Positions 43,709 to 52,950 of a DNA stretch of 64,000 nucleotides are shown here, piece after piece. The stretch's first letter is position 1. Every line of letters starts with the position of its first letter. Origin of the DNA: Prodigiosinella confusarubida. GTDB lineage: Bacteria > Pseudomonadota > Gammaproteobacteria > Enterobacterales > Enterobacteriaceae. Under the pieces are notes generated by a model. The model was given only the letters and a program-made list of their open reading frames with translations, searched no databases and was not told where the DNA came from. The stretch lies in contig NZ_CP025085.1 in the NCBI RefSeq assembly GCF_002847015.1, positions 2,976,001 to 3,040,000 on the forward strand. The letters run 5' to 3'. The position numbers and the translations under genes were made by a program.

Positions 43709-43816
43709 TAGCGTGGGTTTTACCCTAATACTGCTTATTCAGCCGATTTTTAGAGAAAACATCACGTTTGGTTTCCAGAGGGACACTGAGCGTGATGGGT
43801 ACATTAGGGTACTTGA

Positions 43817-46582
43817 ATGGAAAATTCATCCGATCCTCTGCCTACATGGCACGCACTCCCGGTCGAACAGACCTTCAGTATACTGAAAAGCTCCGACGAC
43901 GGCCTGTCATCGACGGAAGCCTTGGCTCGGTTGAGCAAGCACGGGCCGAATCATATCGAGCACGGACCACGCCGCGGTGTGCTTAAGATCCTGCTGCGTC
44001 AGTTGTCCGACCCGTTAATCTACGTGCTGATCGCCGCCGGGCTGATCGCTGCGTTGATGGGCAAGGTTACCGACGGAGTGGTCGTTCTGACGGTCGTGGT
44101 GATCAACACCTTGGTTGGTTTCGCGCAGGAAATGCGTGCGAGCAAAGCTATCGAGGCATTGAGCAGCTTAATGCCGCAGCAGGCAACTGTCACGCGCGAC
44201 GGCGATGTGACCGTTGTACCTGCACATGAACTCGTACCTGGCGACGTATTGCTACTACAGCCAGGCGATCAGGTGTCGGCCGACGTCCGGCTGTTTGAAA
44301 CCAACGGGCTACAAGTCGAAGAAGCAATGCTTACCGGTGAGTCGGTGCCAGCAAATAAGTTCGAAGCACCGGTGAAGGCCGAGGCGGTGCTTGGCGATCG
44401 GCGCTCAATGGCGTTCGGCGGCACGCTGGTCGTTGCCGGCACCGCGAAGGGCATCGTCATCGCCACCGGTGCCCGTACCGAACTCGGCCGCATTTCGCAA
44501 CTGCTGAGCGAAACGGTCGAGCTGGAGACGCCGCTGACACGCCGGCTAGGCCACATGGCGCGGACCATCACGCTGGGGATCGTGATGGTCGCCGTGCTGA
44601 TCTTCATCGTCGGACTGCTGCGCGAGTACCCGTTGATCCACAGCGCACTGGCGGCGATCACGCTGACGGTTGCATCAACCCCCGAAGGGCTGCCAGCTGT
44701 GATCACGATCGCCTCGGCGATCGGTGTGCGACGGATGGCGCTGCGCAAAGCGATCATCCGCCATTTACCTGCAGTGGAGACGCTCGGCAGCATTACCGTC
44801 ATCTGTACCGACAAGACCGGAACGCTAACGCGAAACGAGATGACCGTCAAAGCGCTGTGGACACCGACGGGAACCGTCGCAGTCACTGGAACCGGTTATG
44901 CGCCCGAAGGTGAACTGCATAATAACGATGATTTGGCACCTGCCGCGTCCGCAGTGGCGACCGAACTGCTGCGCGCTGCTGTTCTTTGCAACGACGCCAC
45001 GTTGGAAAACGATGGCGGTCGCTGGAAGATCGTCGGCGACCCTACCGAAGGTGCGCTCGTCGTTGCCGCGCGCAAGGCGAAGCTCAATGAAGACGAGCTG
45101 CGCGAGGCTTACGTGCGCTTGGACGAGATTCCCTTCAATTCCGAACGGCAGTTCATGGTGACTTTACATACCAACGCTGAGGGTGGCCAGCTGGTTTGCA
45201 TCAAGGGTGCACCGGAGGTGGTGGCCAAGCTGTGTCCGGTGATTGATGACCAGTCGATTGAGTTCGACATTGTCCAAGGGGCAGCGCATTCACTGGCCGA
45301 ACGCGGCATGCGCGTGCTTGGTATCGCCACTGCCCAGGTCGACACTATCCCGAGCCTCGAAGACGCCACATGGCGGCGTGAACTACGCCTGCTCGGTCTG
45401 GTGGGAATGGTCGATCCACCCCGAGAAGAAGCTACCGAGGCCGTTCGCGCCTGCCAGCACGCCGGTATTGTAGTAAAGATGATGACGGGCGATCATCCGG
45501 CTACTGCGCGTACGATCGGCGCCCTGTTCGGGTTATTCGACGGCGAAGGTGATGGTGCACAAATTGTTACTGGCCACCAGATCGAGACGACCTCCGATGC
45601 CAATCTCGTCGCCCTGGTACGTAAGACGCACGTGTTTGCGCGCGTGGCGCCCGAACACAAGCTACGGCTCGTCACGGCACTGCAGGCCGATGGCCAGGTG
45701 GTAGCGATGACGGGCGATGGCGTCAACGACGCGCCGGCACTGAAACGCGCCGAGATCGGCGTGGCCATGGGAATAAGTGGCACGGCGGTGGCTAAGGAAG
45801 CCGCCGACATGGTGCTCTCCGACGACAACTTTGCTTCGATCAGCGCGGCGGTGGAAGAAGGCCGCCGCGTCTATGACAACCTCTTGAAGTCGCTCGCCTT
45901 CATCCTGCCGACGAGCCTTGGGCAGGCGATGATCATCTTGGTTGCCGTGTTATTCTTCCCGATCGTCGACGGACATTTGCAGATGCCGATCGAACCGGTG
46001 CAAATCCTGTGGGTCAACCTTGTCGTGGCGATCGCCCTCGCCTTACCGCTCGCGTTCGAAGCCCGAGAACCGGACCTGATGGACCGCCCACCAAAACCAC
46101 CGGACGAACCGTTGATCGGACCTTTCCTGGTTTTTCGCACGTTTTTGGTTGGCGCACTGATGACCATGGGTGCAATGAGCCTGTTCTTCTACGAGTACCA
46201 CTCCGACCTCGCGGCCGGCATTGCGCCCGTGCTCGCACGTTCGCAGACAGTAGCCGTTACGACGATAATCCTGTTCCAGTGCGCTTACCTGCTGAATTGT
46301 CGGTCGCTGACGGAGAGTGCGTTCCGCATTGGGCTGTTCAGCAACCTCTATGTCTATTTCGGGATCGCCGCCACGCTCGTGCTACAATTGTGCTTCGTCT
46401 ATATGCCGCCACTGAACGCACTGTTCCACACCCATCCACTCGACGCGACGGACTGGATCGCACCCACGCTAGTCGCGCTGGCCGGGCTACCGGTGCTGTC
46501 GCTCGAAAAGCACTTCTGGCGTCGGCGAAGTAAGTCCGCACACGACGCAGTGGAAACGCAACGAGAGGCACGAAGACCATGA
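43817..46582 (+). CDS. P2-type cation-transporting ATPase
   Basis: A 921-residue P-type ATPase. An actuator motif TGES is in MLTGESVPANK. STPEGLPAVITIA in TM4 is typical of P2 Ca2+/Mn2+/Na+ pumps. The phosphorylated Asp is in ICTDKTGTLTRNEM, the nucleotide-binding KGAPE in CIKGAPEVVAK, and the hinge in MTGDGVNDAPALK. About ten membrane spans are expected in the inner membrane. Codon third positions are strongly G/C, unlike the genes on both sides, which suggests recent import. It overlaps the next gene by 4 bp. Confidence 0.9.
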   Translation: MENSSDPLPTWHALPVEQTFSILKSSDDGLSSTEALARLSKHGPNHIEHGPRRGVLKILLRQLSDPLIYVLIAAGLIAALMGKVTDGVVVLTVVVINTLVGFAQEMRASKAIEALSSLMPQQATVTRDGDVTVVPAHELVPGDVLLLQPGDQVSADVRLFETNGLQVEEAMLTGESVPANKFEAPVKAEAVLGDRRSMAFGGTLVVAGTAKGIVIATGARTELGRISQLLSETVELETPLTRRLGHMARTITLGIVMVAVLIFIVGLLREYPLIHSALAAITLTVASTPEGLPAVITIASAIGVRRMALRKAIIRHLPAVETLGSITVICTDKTGTLTRNEMTVKALWTPTGTVAVTGTGYAPEGELHNNDDLAPAASAVATELLRAAVLCNDATLENDGGRWKIVGDPTEGALVVAARKAKLNEDELREAYVRLDEIPFNSERQFMVTLHTNAEGGQLVCIKGAPEVVAKLCPVIDDQSIEFDIVQGAAHSLAERGMRVLGIATAQVDTIPSLEDATWRRELRLLGLVGMVDPPREEATEAVRACQHAGIVVKMMTGDHPATARTIGALFGLFDGEGDGAQIVTGHQIETTSDANLVALVRKTHVFARVAPEHKLRLVTALQADGQVVAMTGDGVNDAPALKRAEIGVAMGISGTAVAKEAADMVLSDDNFASISAAVEEGRRVYDNLLKSLAFILPTSLGQAMIILVAVLFFPIVDGHLQMPIEPVQILWVNLVVAIALALPLAFEAREPDLMDRPPKPPDEPLIGPFLVFRTFLVGALMTMGAMSLFFYEYHSDLAAGIAPVLARSQTVAVTTIILFQCAYLLNCRSLTESAFRIGLFSNLYVYFGIAATLVLQLCFVYMPPLNALFHTHPLDATDWIAPTLVALAGLPVLSLEKHFWRRRSKSAHDAVETQREARRP

Positions 46583-47658
46583 ACGAGTCCGATCCCGTCA
46601 ATCGCCAGCAACCATCTGCTGCGGGCTTCTGGTCCGAGCGTGGATTGTCCGACCTCGCATTGCTCGCGCTCACCGTTCTGGCATTGCTGCTATGCTATCT
46701 GATCGCGCGACCATTCATTACCTCACTGGCTTGGGCCACGGCGCTTGCGGTGATCGGCTGGCCGCTGCACCGTTGGATTGTCCGTCGCATTCACTGGCCC
46801 ACTGCCGCGGCCTCGCTGTCCGTCACCATACTCTCGTTGCTACTGATAGTGCCGTCCGGCATGGTCATCCCCAGCATGATCGACGAGGCTCTCAGCGGAT
46901 ACAGACTTCTCCGGACACAGATCGAGTTCAATGACTGGGACGAAGCGCTCTCTCAGCATGTCTGGATCGCACCGGCATGGGAGTGGCTGCGACAGCGCCT
47001 GGATCTCGGCGATTTGTTGCAGCGTGCGGGATTGGTGCTGACTGCGATCGGTTCTTTTACGGTAAAGTCATCGTTCGTGGGAACGATCAAATTCGTTCTG
47101 ACGTTCTTCTTCCTCTTCTATTTTTTGCGGGATCGTGACGAGTTGCTTGCGAGCGTTCGATCTTTATTGCCACTGTCGCAGACCGAAACGGAACGGGTCT
47201 TCCGCGTGGTCAGCGACACGATCTTTGCGACGATGTATGGAAAGGTGCTCGCCGGTATCGTCCAGGGTGCTCTCGGTGGCCTCATGTTCTGGTGGCTCGA
47301 TCTGCCGGCGGTTTGGTTTTGGGCGATCGTAATGGGGTTGCTGTCGATCATCCCGCTGCTGGGACCACCGATTATCTGGGCACCTACAGCACTGCTCCTG
47401 CTGCTCAACGGTGAATGGGGACATGCATTGCTGCTGGTGGTCTGGGGCGCGGCCGTGGTCGGGCTCGCGGACAACCTACTCTATCCGATCATCGTCGGCA
47501 AATACCTGCGCTTACATACTGTGCCGCTGCTGATTGCGCTGATCGGCGGGGTCGTCGTGTTCGGCGTGGTGGGATTCTTTGTCGGTCCAGTCGTACTCGC
47601 GCTTACCATGGTGGCGTTCGAGATCTGGCGTGCGCGAGCTGGGAGCTCATCAACCTGA
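46579..47658 (+). CDS. AI-2E family membrane transporter
   Basis: A 359-residue membrane protein of PF01594. About seven or eight spans are visible, with the characteristic GIVQGALGGLMFWWLDLPAVWFWAIVMGLLSIIPLLGPPIIWAP and NLLYPIIVGKYLRLHTVPLLIALIGGVVVFG. The family includes autoinducer-2 exporter candidates and Na+/H+ antiporters. It shares the high-GC composition of the ATPase it overlaps (ATGA), so both form one imported operon, possibly for ion homeostasis. Confidence 0.87.
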   Translation: MNESDPVNRQQPSAAGFWSERGLSDLALLALTVLALLLCYLIARPFITSLAWATALAVIGWPLHRWIVRRIHWPTAAASLSVTILSLLLIVPSGMVIPSMIDEALSGYRLLRTQIEFNDWDEALSQHVWIAPAWEWLRQRLDLGDLLQRAGLVLTAIGSFTVKSSFVGTIKFVLTFFFLFYFLRDRDELLASVRSLLPLSQTETERVFRVVSDTIFATMYGKVLAGIVQGALGGLMFWWLDLPAVWFWAIVMGLLSIIPLLGPPIIWAPTALLLLLNGEWGHALLLVVWGAAVVGLADNLLYPIIVGKYLRLHTVPLLIALIGGVVVFGVVGFFVGPVVLALTMVAFEIWRARAGSSST

Positions 47659-47898
47659 CCGGCACTTGTGATGCAACAGCGCCAAGTTCAGTTCGCTACA
47701 TCCATTCTCCAAGTATTAACTTACAATTTTCCCGTTTTCTGAGATGAATATATTAGGATTTTTCCTGCGTTTTTGATATTTTCACCAAGCGGATTATGGT
47801 TTCATCAATATCAGGTATGGTATATCTCCTTTGTTGCTAAATAAGCGCTTGTATTTAATTAATTGTATTAACCAAAACTGTTTTGTCAGGGTGACAAC

Positions 47899-48267
47899 AT
47901 GAATCGAAAATTTCCCACATCATTGCTGCGTGCCTTGATTCCTCTGTCGCTGGTTGTGTTTGCTGGTATTAGCACTCCCAGTATTGCTGAGACACACCAG
48001 ATTATTATTGATAATGGTAATAGCGCCATATCAAAAGAAGCTGTTCGTCAGAGTAGAGAAGATCGGAACGAGACTCGAAATCTACGTAACAAAAAAGTGA
48101 AGATCGAAGAAAAATTGGCAGATCGTCAGTTAAGAAATATCGATCGTGAAGATAGGGCGCTTGATTCTGCCGAAAGATGTAAAAACAGCAGCAATTTTAA
48201 TGTCTACTGGGAAAGTTCTTCCGCACGTTGTCTGGACCGTAGAACCGGTCGTCCAATTAATCCGTAA
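47899..48267 (+). CDS. ynfB: YnfB-like periplasmic protein (DUF1283)
   Basis: A 122-residue protein with a signal peptide (cleavage after SIAE or near it) and a charged body. The conserved C-terminus is ERCKNSSNFNVYWESSSARCLDRRTGRPINP, matching E. coli YnfB with two cysteines. Function unknown. It converges with bioD2; a hairpin follows at 48277-48309. Confidence 0.82.
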   Translation: MNRKFPTSLLRALIPLSLVVFAGISTPSIAETHQIIIDNGNSAISKEAVRQSREDRNETRNLRNKKVKIEEKLADRQLRNIDREDRALDSAERCKNSSNFNVYWESSSARCLDRRTGRPINP

Positions 48268-48276
48268 ACATGTCCC

Positions 48277-48309
48277 CTGCTTCCTGTTCCTTTTTAGGGC
48301 AGGAAGCAG
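48277..48309. terminator. hairpin between ynfB and bioD2
   Basis: A 10-bp perfect stem CTGCTTCCTG/CAGGAAGCAG with a 13-base loop lies between convergent genes. There is no T-run after the stem on the plus strand, so termination is likely but not certain. Confidence 0.5.
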
Positions 48310-48343
48310 TGATAATCCGAACATCTTTTCGATACAGTAACCG

Positions 48344-49009
48344 CTATTGATTGATGGCGGAAAGATCAATATAAGAGGACAAATCCCGCTGTTCCGCTCG
48401 AGGCAAATAAGGTAATTCGCCTAGCTGCGGGGCCGGGATTTTTTTACGCAGTGCATTAATGATGTCAGCATAATTAGCCAGACCAGGATTGATACGGTTG
48501 GCTACCCAACCAACCAGTGGCAGACCATCATTCAATATGGCCTGTGCGGTTAACAGTGCATGGCTGATACAACCCAGCTTGATGCCAACCACCAACACGA
48601 CGGGTAATTGTTCCTGCACGACCCATTCAGAGTATATACGCATGTCGTTCATGAGTGTACGCCAGCCGCCGCTGCCTTCGATAATGACCACATCTGCCAG
48701 ATTACTAAGTTGTTGCAAACCTTCAGTCATGGCACTGTAATTAATCGGTGTTTCGCTGGCACTGATCTCATCTTCCAGTAGAGCAATTGGATTGATGAGA
48801 TTATAAGGAAGGTCCAACGTTGATGCTTGTTGCAGAATGAGCGCATCTTTGCTGCGTAGCCCTTCTGCAGTTTCCATGCACTCTTTGGCTATCGGTTTAT
48901 AACCCACTACTGCCTTTTGGGTTTTCGATAGCGTTTGTAATAACGCTTTGGATACAACCGTTTTACCTACGGCGGTATCAGTACCAGTAACAAACATGCG
49001 TTTTAACAT
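48344..49009 (-). CDS. bioD2: dethiobiotin synthase paralogue (BioD2/YnfK)
   Basis: A 221-residue P-loop enzyme with FVTGTDTAVGKTVVSKAL, the catalytic Lys in GYKPIAKECME, and IIEGSGGWRTLMNDMRIYSEW. It corresponds to YnfK, the second BioD-type protein located beside mlc in E. coli. BioD closes the ureido ring of dethiobiotin using ATP and CO2. The ATG at 49009 puts the P-loop at the N-terminus; the longer upstream frame is not homologous. Confidence 0.88.
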   Translation of the reverse strand: MLKRMFVTGTDTAVGKTVVSKALLQTLSKTQKAVVGYKPIAKECMETAEGLRSKDALILQQASTLDLPYNLINPIALLEDEISASETPINYSAMTEGLQQLSNLADVVIIEGSGGWRTLMNDMRIYSEWVVQEQLPVVLVVGIKLGCISHALLTAQAILNDGLPLVGWVANRINPGLANYADIINALRKKIPAPQLGELPYLPRAEQRDLSSYIDLSAINQ

Positions 49010-49157
49010 GAAAACACCACTCCAGAAGTACCATCTGAAAACATAGACCAAGAGCCTAAACAGACTGCTGAGAACCAAAGTCTAGGCTAAGGGGGATCAG
49101 AGCAGTTTGCGTTAGCTCAATGTTTTGTTTTTCAGTGGAAATCAATGGTATTTCTGC

Positions 49158-49187
49158 GAAAAGTCTGACAGGGAAGATTATCCCTGT
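49158..49187 (-). terminator. terminator-like hairpin at the mlc stop
   Basis: ACAGGGA/TCCCTGT (49168-49187) overlaps the mlc stop codon region. On the minus strand it is followed by CAGACTTTT. Confidence 0.45.
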
Positions 49188-50395
49188 AACAGTTTCACCA
49201 ACAGCGATCCGTTATAGAGCGCATCTTTGACCAGTGCGGCGCCCGGCATTGTGCCCTGGTTATAGAAATAAGTGGCTTCTACGTGAAGATTATGACTGTA
49301 AGCTGGCAACGATTGTTGTTGAATACACGCCATAATTGCTGGATAGAGAATACTTGATGCCTTGTTCAAGGGCGAGCCTACCAAGATTTTATCAGGGTTA
49401 AACAGGTTTACCATAATGGCCACGATGCGACCGACATTGTTCCCTACCCCGATGATAATATCCTTTGCCAGTTGGTCACCTTTTAGTGCTGCTTCGCACA
49501 ATGAATCAACTGTAAGCGGCGACCCATGCAACAGGGAACTCATGGAAGCATTAAGACGTTGTTGGGCTAGCTCCAGCATGTTTTCAGTGCTGGCAACGGT
49601 TTCCAGACAGCCATGATTACCGCAGTAACAACGTTTGCCATACGGGTCAACCTGCGTGTGGCCAATTTCCACCAGATTACGACTGCCAACATGCAGAATC
49701 CGCCCATCGGTGATAATACCCGCCCCTACGTTATGATCGATAACAATCTGAATGACGTCCCGACATCCACGGGAAGCACCATACAATGCTTCCGCCATCG
49801 TCCAGGCGCAAATATCATGCTGTAAGAAAACAGGAACACCGGTTCGTTGTGATAATTCCGGACCGATGGCCATCTCTTCAACATCATAAAATGGCATCCG
49901 GTGGATAATGCCAGTGGTCGAATCGATCATCCCTGGGGCAGTAATAGCAATCGCGGTGAGACGTTCGAGCTTTTTCTGATGCCGAATGAAGAACTGATCG
50001 ATTTCCAGCAGAATTCTATTCAGTAATGGCTGTGGGTGTTCGGTGGGCAATGATACCGTCTCTTCAACCACCAGTTTACTGCTCAGATCGCGCAGTGCCA
50101 GGGTAATGATATTGCGGCTGATCCGGATTGAAAGGTAGTGCCAAGCCTCGGTATCCAGTATCAGTCCGATGGCGGGACGCCCCCGACTGCCAACATCCTG
50201 ATATTCTGTTTCCTGTACCAGATGGGCTTCCATCAGTTCCCGGACAATTTTGGTAATACTGGCTGGCGCGAGCTGAGCCTTTTTGGATAATTCTATGCGT
50301 GACACGGGTCCATGTTGATCAATCAATCTATAAACCGTTCCCGTATTCATTTGCTTGATTTGATCAATATGTCCGGGCTGACCGCTGGCTATCAC
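49178..50395 (-). CDS. mlc: ROK-family sugar-metabolism repressor Mlc
   Basis: A 405-residue protein colinear with E. coli Mlc. The HTH is in GPVSRIELSKKAQLAPASITKIVRELMEA, the ROK region in QIVIDHNVGAGIITDG, and the zinc site in YGKRCYCGNHGCLE. Mlc represses PTS and glucose-uptake genes and is sequestered by unphosphorylated PtsG. The start is a GTG at 50395 with AGGAG at 5 bp. This gives IASGQPGHIDQIKQ at the N-terminus as in E. coli, and the longer open frame upstream is not part of the protein. Confidence 0.93.
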   Translation of the reverse strand: MIASGQPGHIDQIKQMNTGTVYRLIDQHGPVSRIELSKKAQLAPASITKIVRELMEAHLVQETEYQDVGSRGRPAIGLILDTEAWHYLSIRISRNIITLALRDLSSKLVVEETVSLPTEHPQPLLNRILLEIDQFFIRHQKKLERLTAIAITAPGMIDSTTGIIHRMPFYDVEEMAIGPELSQRTGVPVFLQHDICAWTMAEALYGASRGCRDVIQIVIDHNVGAGIITDGRILHVGSRNLVEIGHTQVDPYGKRCYCGNHGCLETVASTENMLELAQQRLNASMSSLLHGSPLTVDSLCEAALKGDQLAKDIIIGVGNNVGRIVAIMVNLFNPDKILVGSPLNKASSILYPAIMACIQQQSLPAYSHNLHVEATYFYNQGTMPGAALVKDALYNGSLLVKLLQG

Positions 50396-50536
50396 TCTGA
50401 CCTGACTCCTGGTTTTTAACGCATTGTTGGTATTTTTTACACTGCAAAATAAAAAAACTGTCGCTATGGTGTAGTTTTTATGAAAAGCCGTCAAATATTT
50501 GATTCGTTATGTGATTCGCTGCACACATTTACGACA

Positions 50537-51430
50537 TTATTGACGCAGCATAAGTGAAATAAGCGTCTGTGCCGCTGTATTGATTGGCCGATTTCGATGA
50601 GTAACCAGCCACACCTCACTGATGGCATCCGGTTCAGACAGCGACAGATATTTCACGCCATCCACCCGGATACGCATAAATGAAGCGGGAAGAAGAGACA
50701 CGCCCAATCCTGATGACACCAATCCAACAATGGTCATTGCCTCACCGACTTCCTGCGTAATATACGGTGTGATGCCATAGTTTTTCAGCAAGGTCAGCGT
50801 CTCATCGTAAAGCGCAGTGCCGACTTCACGGGCAAAAAAAACAAAAGGTTCGTTTGCTAACTGCTGAATGCTAATGGTTTTACCCGGTGTCGAAGCGAGC
50901 GAGTGTTCCTCATGAACCACCGCGACCATCGCTTCATGCAGTAACAATTGATGGCGCAGTGCATCCGGCAAAGGATTATTACGCATTACTCCCAGATCAA
51001 GTTTGCCGTTGAGTAATGGTTCAATTTGCTGCTTGGTATTGGTTTCCTGCATTTGGATATGCACTTCCGGGTAGGATTGACGGAAGTGCAGCAAACTTTG
51101 TGACACGGCCTTGATAAATGGGGCTGACGAGGTAAAACCAATATTCAGTTCGCCGATCTCTCCCCGCTGGATACGGGCAGCCCGTTCTGCGGCCTGATTG
51201 ACCTGGTTGATGATAGCCCAGGCTTCTTTTAGAAACTGGGTGCCGGCTGGCGTCAAACGTACAGTTCGATTGTTGCGCTCTAATAGCCTGGCGCCAATCT
51301 GCGCTTCCAGCAATTGTATTTGCTGACTCAACGGTGGTTGGGAGATCCGCAGTTTTTCAGCTGCACGTCCAAAATGTAGTTCCTCGGCGACCGCGATGAA
51401 GTAGCGAAGATGTCGTAGTTCAATATTCAT
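50537..51430 (-). CDS. ynfL: LysR-family regulator YnfL-like
   Basis: A 297-residue LysR regulator. The HTH is LRYFIAVAEELHFGRAAEKLRISQPPLSQQIQLLE and is followed by the ligand-binding domain (NIGFTSSAPF, DLGVMRNNPLP). It is divergent from the MFS exporter gene ynfM, as in E. coli, and probably controls it from the 112 bp between them. Confidence 0.88.
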   Translation of the reverse strand: MNIELRHLRYFIAVAEELHFGRAAEKLRISQPPLSQQIQLLEAQIGARLLERNNRTVRLTPAGTQFLKEAWAIINQVNQAAERAARIQRGEIGELNIGFTSSAPFIKAVSQSLLHFRQSYPEVHIQMQETNTKQQIEPLLNGKLDLGVMRNNPLPDALRHQLLLHEAMVAVVHEEHSLASTPGKTISIQQLANEPFVFFAREVGTALYDETLTLLKNYGITPYITQEVGEAMTIVGLVSSGLGVSLLPASFMRIRVDGVKYLSLSEPDAISEVWLVTHRNRPINTAAQTLISLMLRQ

Positions 51431-51542
51431 ATTTTAAACATATCATTTATTATTATTAATATATTATACAAAACAATCGATTAATCCTATGATCCCCATC
51501 ACTAATTGATTATTGCTGTACCAGCTTGGATAAGGATTTATT

Positions 51543-52826
51543 TTGAGTACCCCGCTGTCTTCCCAGGGAATGTCGGTTTCCGTCATTGATGACATTCAGG
51601 ATTATCGTGAGAAACACACGTTCGATCACAAAGCGAAAACCCCTTTTATCAAACGAGGTACTCCCGCTTTTATGCGAGTCACACTGGCACTGTTTTCCGC
51701 CGGTCTGGCAACATTCGCGTTGCTGTATTGTGTACAACCCATTTTGCCCGTGCTTTCGGCCGATTTTGGTATATCACCGGCAACCAGCAGTCTGTCATTA
51801 TCCATATCCACCATTATGTTAGCGGTCGGTTTACTGTTTACCGGGCCGCTATCGGATACGGTAGGACGTAAAAATGTAATGGTGGTTTCTCTACTGCTGG
51901 CATCAATTTGTACTCTGATCAGTACCTTTATGACCAGTTGGCATGCCGTGTTGATTATGCGTGCCATGCTTGGATTATCGCTGAGCGGCGTTGCCGCCGT
52001 TGCCATGAGCTACCTTAGTGAAGAAATACACCCCAGCGTATTGGCTTTTTCCATGGGGCTATATATTAGTGGTAACTCTATTGGGGGAATGAGTGGTCGT
52101 CTGATTACCGGCGTATTGACCGATTTTTTCTCGTGGCGGGTGGCTGTAGGTGCTATCGGCGTATTGGCATTACTGGCAGCGTTGACCTTTTGGCGCATTC
52201 TGCCTGAATCCCGCCATTTTAGGGCCGGATCATTACGACCAAAATTCTTACTGGTTAATTTAAAACTGCACTGGCGGGATGACGGTCTACCGCTGCTGTT
52301 TGTTGAAGGGTTCCTACTGATGGGCACCTTTGTCACGCTTTTCAATTATATCGGTTATCGTTTGCTTTCCGCCCCGTACAACCTGAGCCAGGCTGTCGTT
52401 GGTTTACTGTCAGTGGTCTATCTCACCGGCACCTACAGTTCACCTCGTGCGGGAGCCATGAGCGTCCGATTTGGCCGTGGACCCGTATTAATCACGGCAG
52501 TATTACTGATGATGTCCGGTTTAATATTGACGATTTTTTCATCATTAGCGATCATTTTGATCGGTATGATGCTGTTCAGCGCTGGTTTTTTCTCGGCCCA
52601 CTCAGTCGCCAGCAGTTGGATTGGTATACGTGCTCGACGGGGTAAAGGACAGGCATCATCAATGTACCTGTTTTTTTACTATCTTGGTTCTAGTCTGGCG
52701 GGTACCACCGGCGGTATTTTCTGGTATGCCTATGGCTGGACAGGAGTTACGTTATTCCTGATAGTCTTGCTTTTCATTGCATTGTTTATCAGCTATCGCC
52801 TCAAATTACTGCCGCGCCTGTCATAA
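51543..52826 (+). CDS. ynfM: MFS transporter YnfM-like
   Basis: A 427-residue major-facilitator protein with about twelve spans and the motif A-like loop GPLSDTVGRKNVMVV. It is similar to E. coli YnfM, annotated as an arabinose/sugar efflux transporter. The start is a TTG at 51543 with AAGGA upstream. The internal ATG at 51570 has its Shine-Dalgarno-like AGGGA too close. It is divergent from ynfL. Confidence 0.88.
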   Translation: MSTPLSSQGMSVSVIDDIQDYREKHTFDHKAKTPFIKRGTPAFMRVTLALFSAGLATFALLYCVQPILPVLSADFGISPATSSLSLSISTIMLAVGLLFTGPLSDTVGRKNVMVVSLLLASICTLISTFMTSWHAVLIMRAMLGLSLSGVAAVAMSYLSEEIHPSVLAFSMGLYISGNSIGGMSGRLITGVLTDFFSWRVAVGAIGVLALLAALTFWRILPESRHFRAGSLRPKFLLVNLKLHWRDDGLPLLFVEGFLLMGTFVTLFNYIGYRLLSAPYNLSQAVVGLLSVVYLTGTYSSPRAGAMSVRFGRGPVLITAVLLMMSGLILTIFSSLAIILIGMMLFSAGFFSAHSVASSWIGIRARRGKGQASSMYLFFYYLGSSLAGTTGGIFWYAYGWTGVTLFLIVLLFIALFISYRLKLLPRLS

Positions 52827-52916
52827 TAAAATCCATGTAATGATGGCCTGAATATTTTTTTTTCCCTGCTTAACGATAATGAACTCATTGTCTAAGTGGG
52901 GGATTTAAAGTATATA

Positions 52917-52938
52917 TTAATGTATGTTGTAACTAAAT
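52917..52938 (+). other. replication terminator (Ter) site at the tus promoter
   Basis: GTATGTTGTAACTAAA (52922-52937) is identical to the 16-bp core of E. coli TerB, with the position-6 G at 52922. It ends 12 bp before the tus ATG, as TerB does in E. coli, so Tus bound here should repress its own gene. The blocking face looks left, so rightward-moving forks should stop here. Confidence 0.92.
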
Positions 52939-52950
52939 GGCTCGGCAATA

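Noticed and set aside
44269-44886. Long antisense frames across the GC-rich ATPase
   Set aside because: High-GC genes create long spurious frames on the opposite strand; the Ser/Thr/Val/Ala-rich product looks artefactual.
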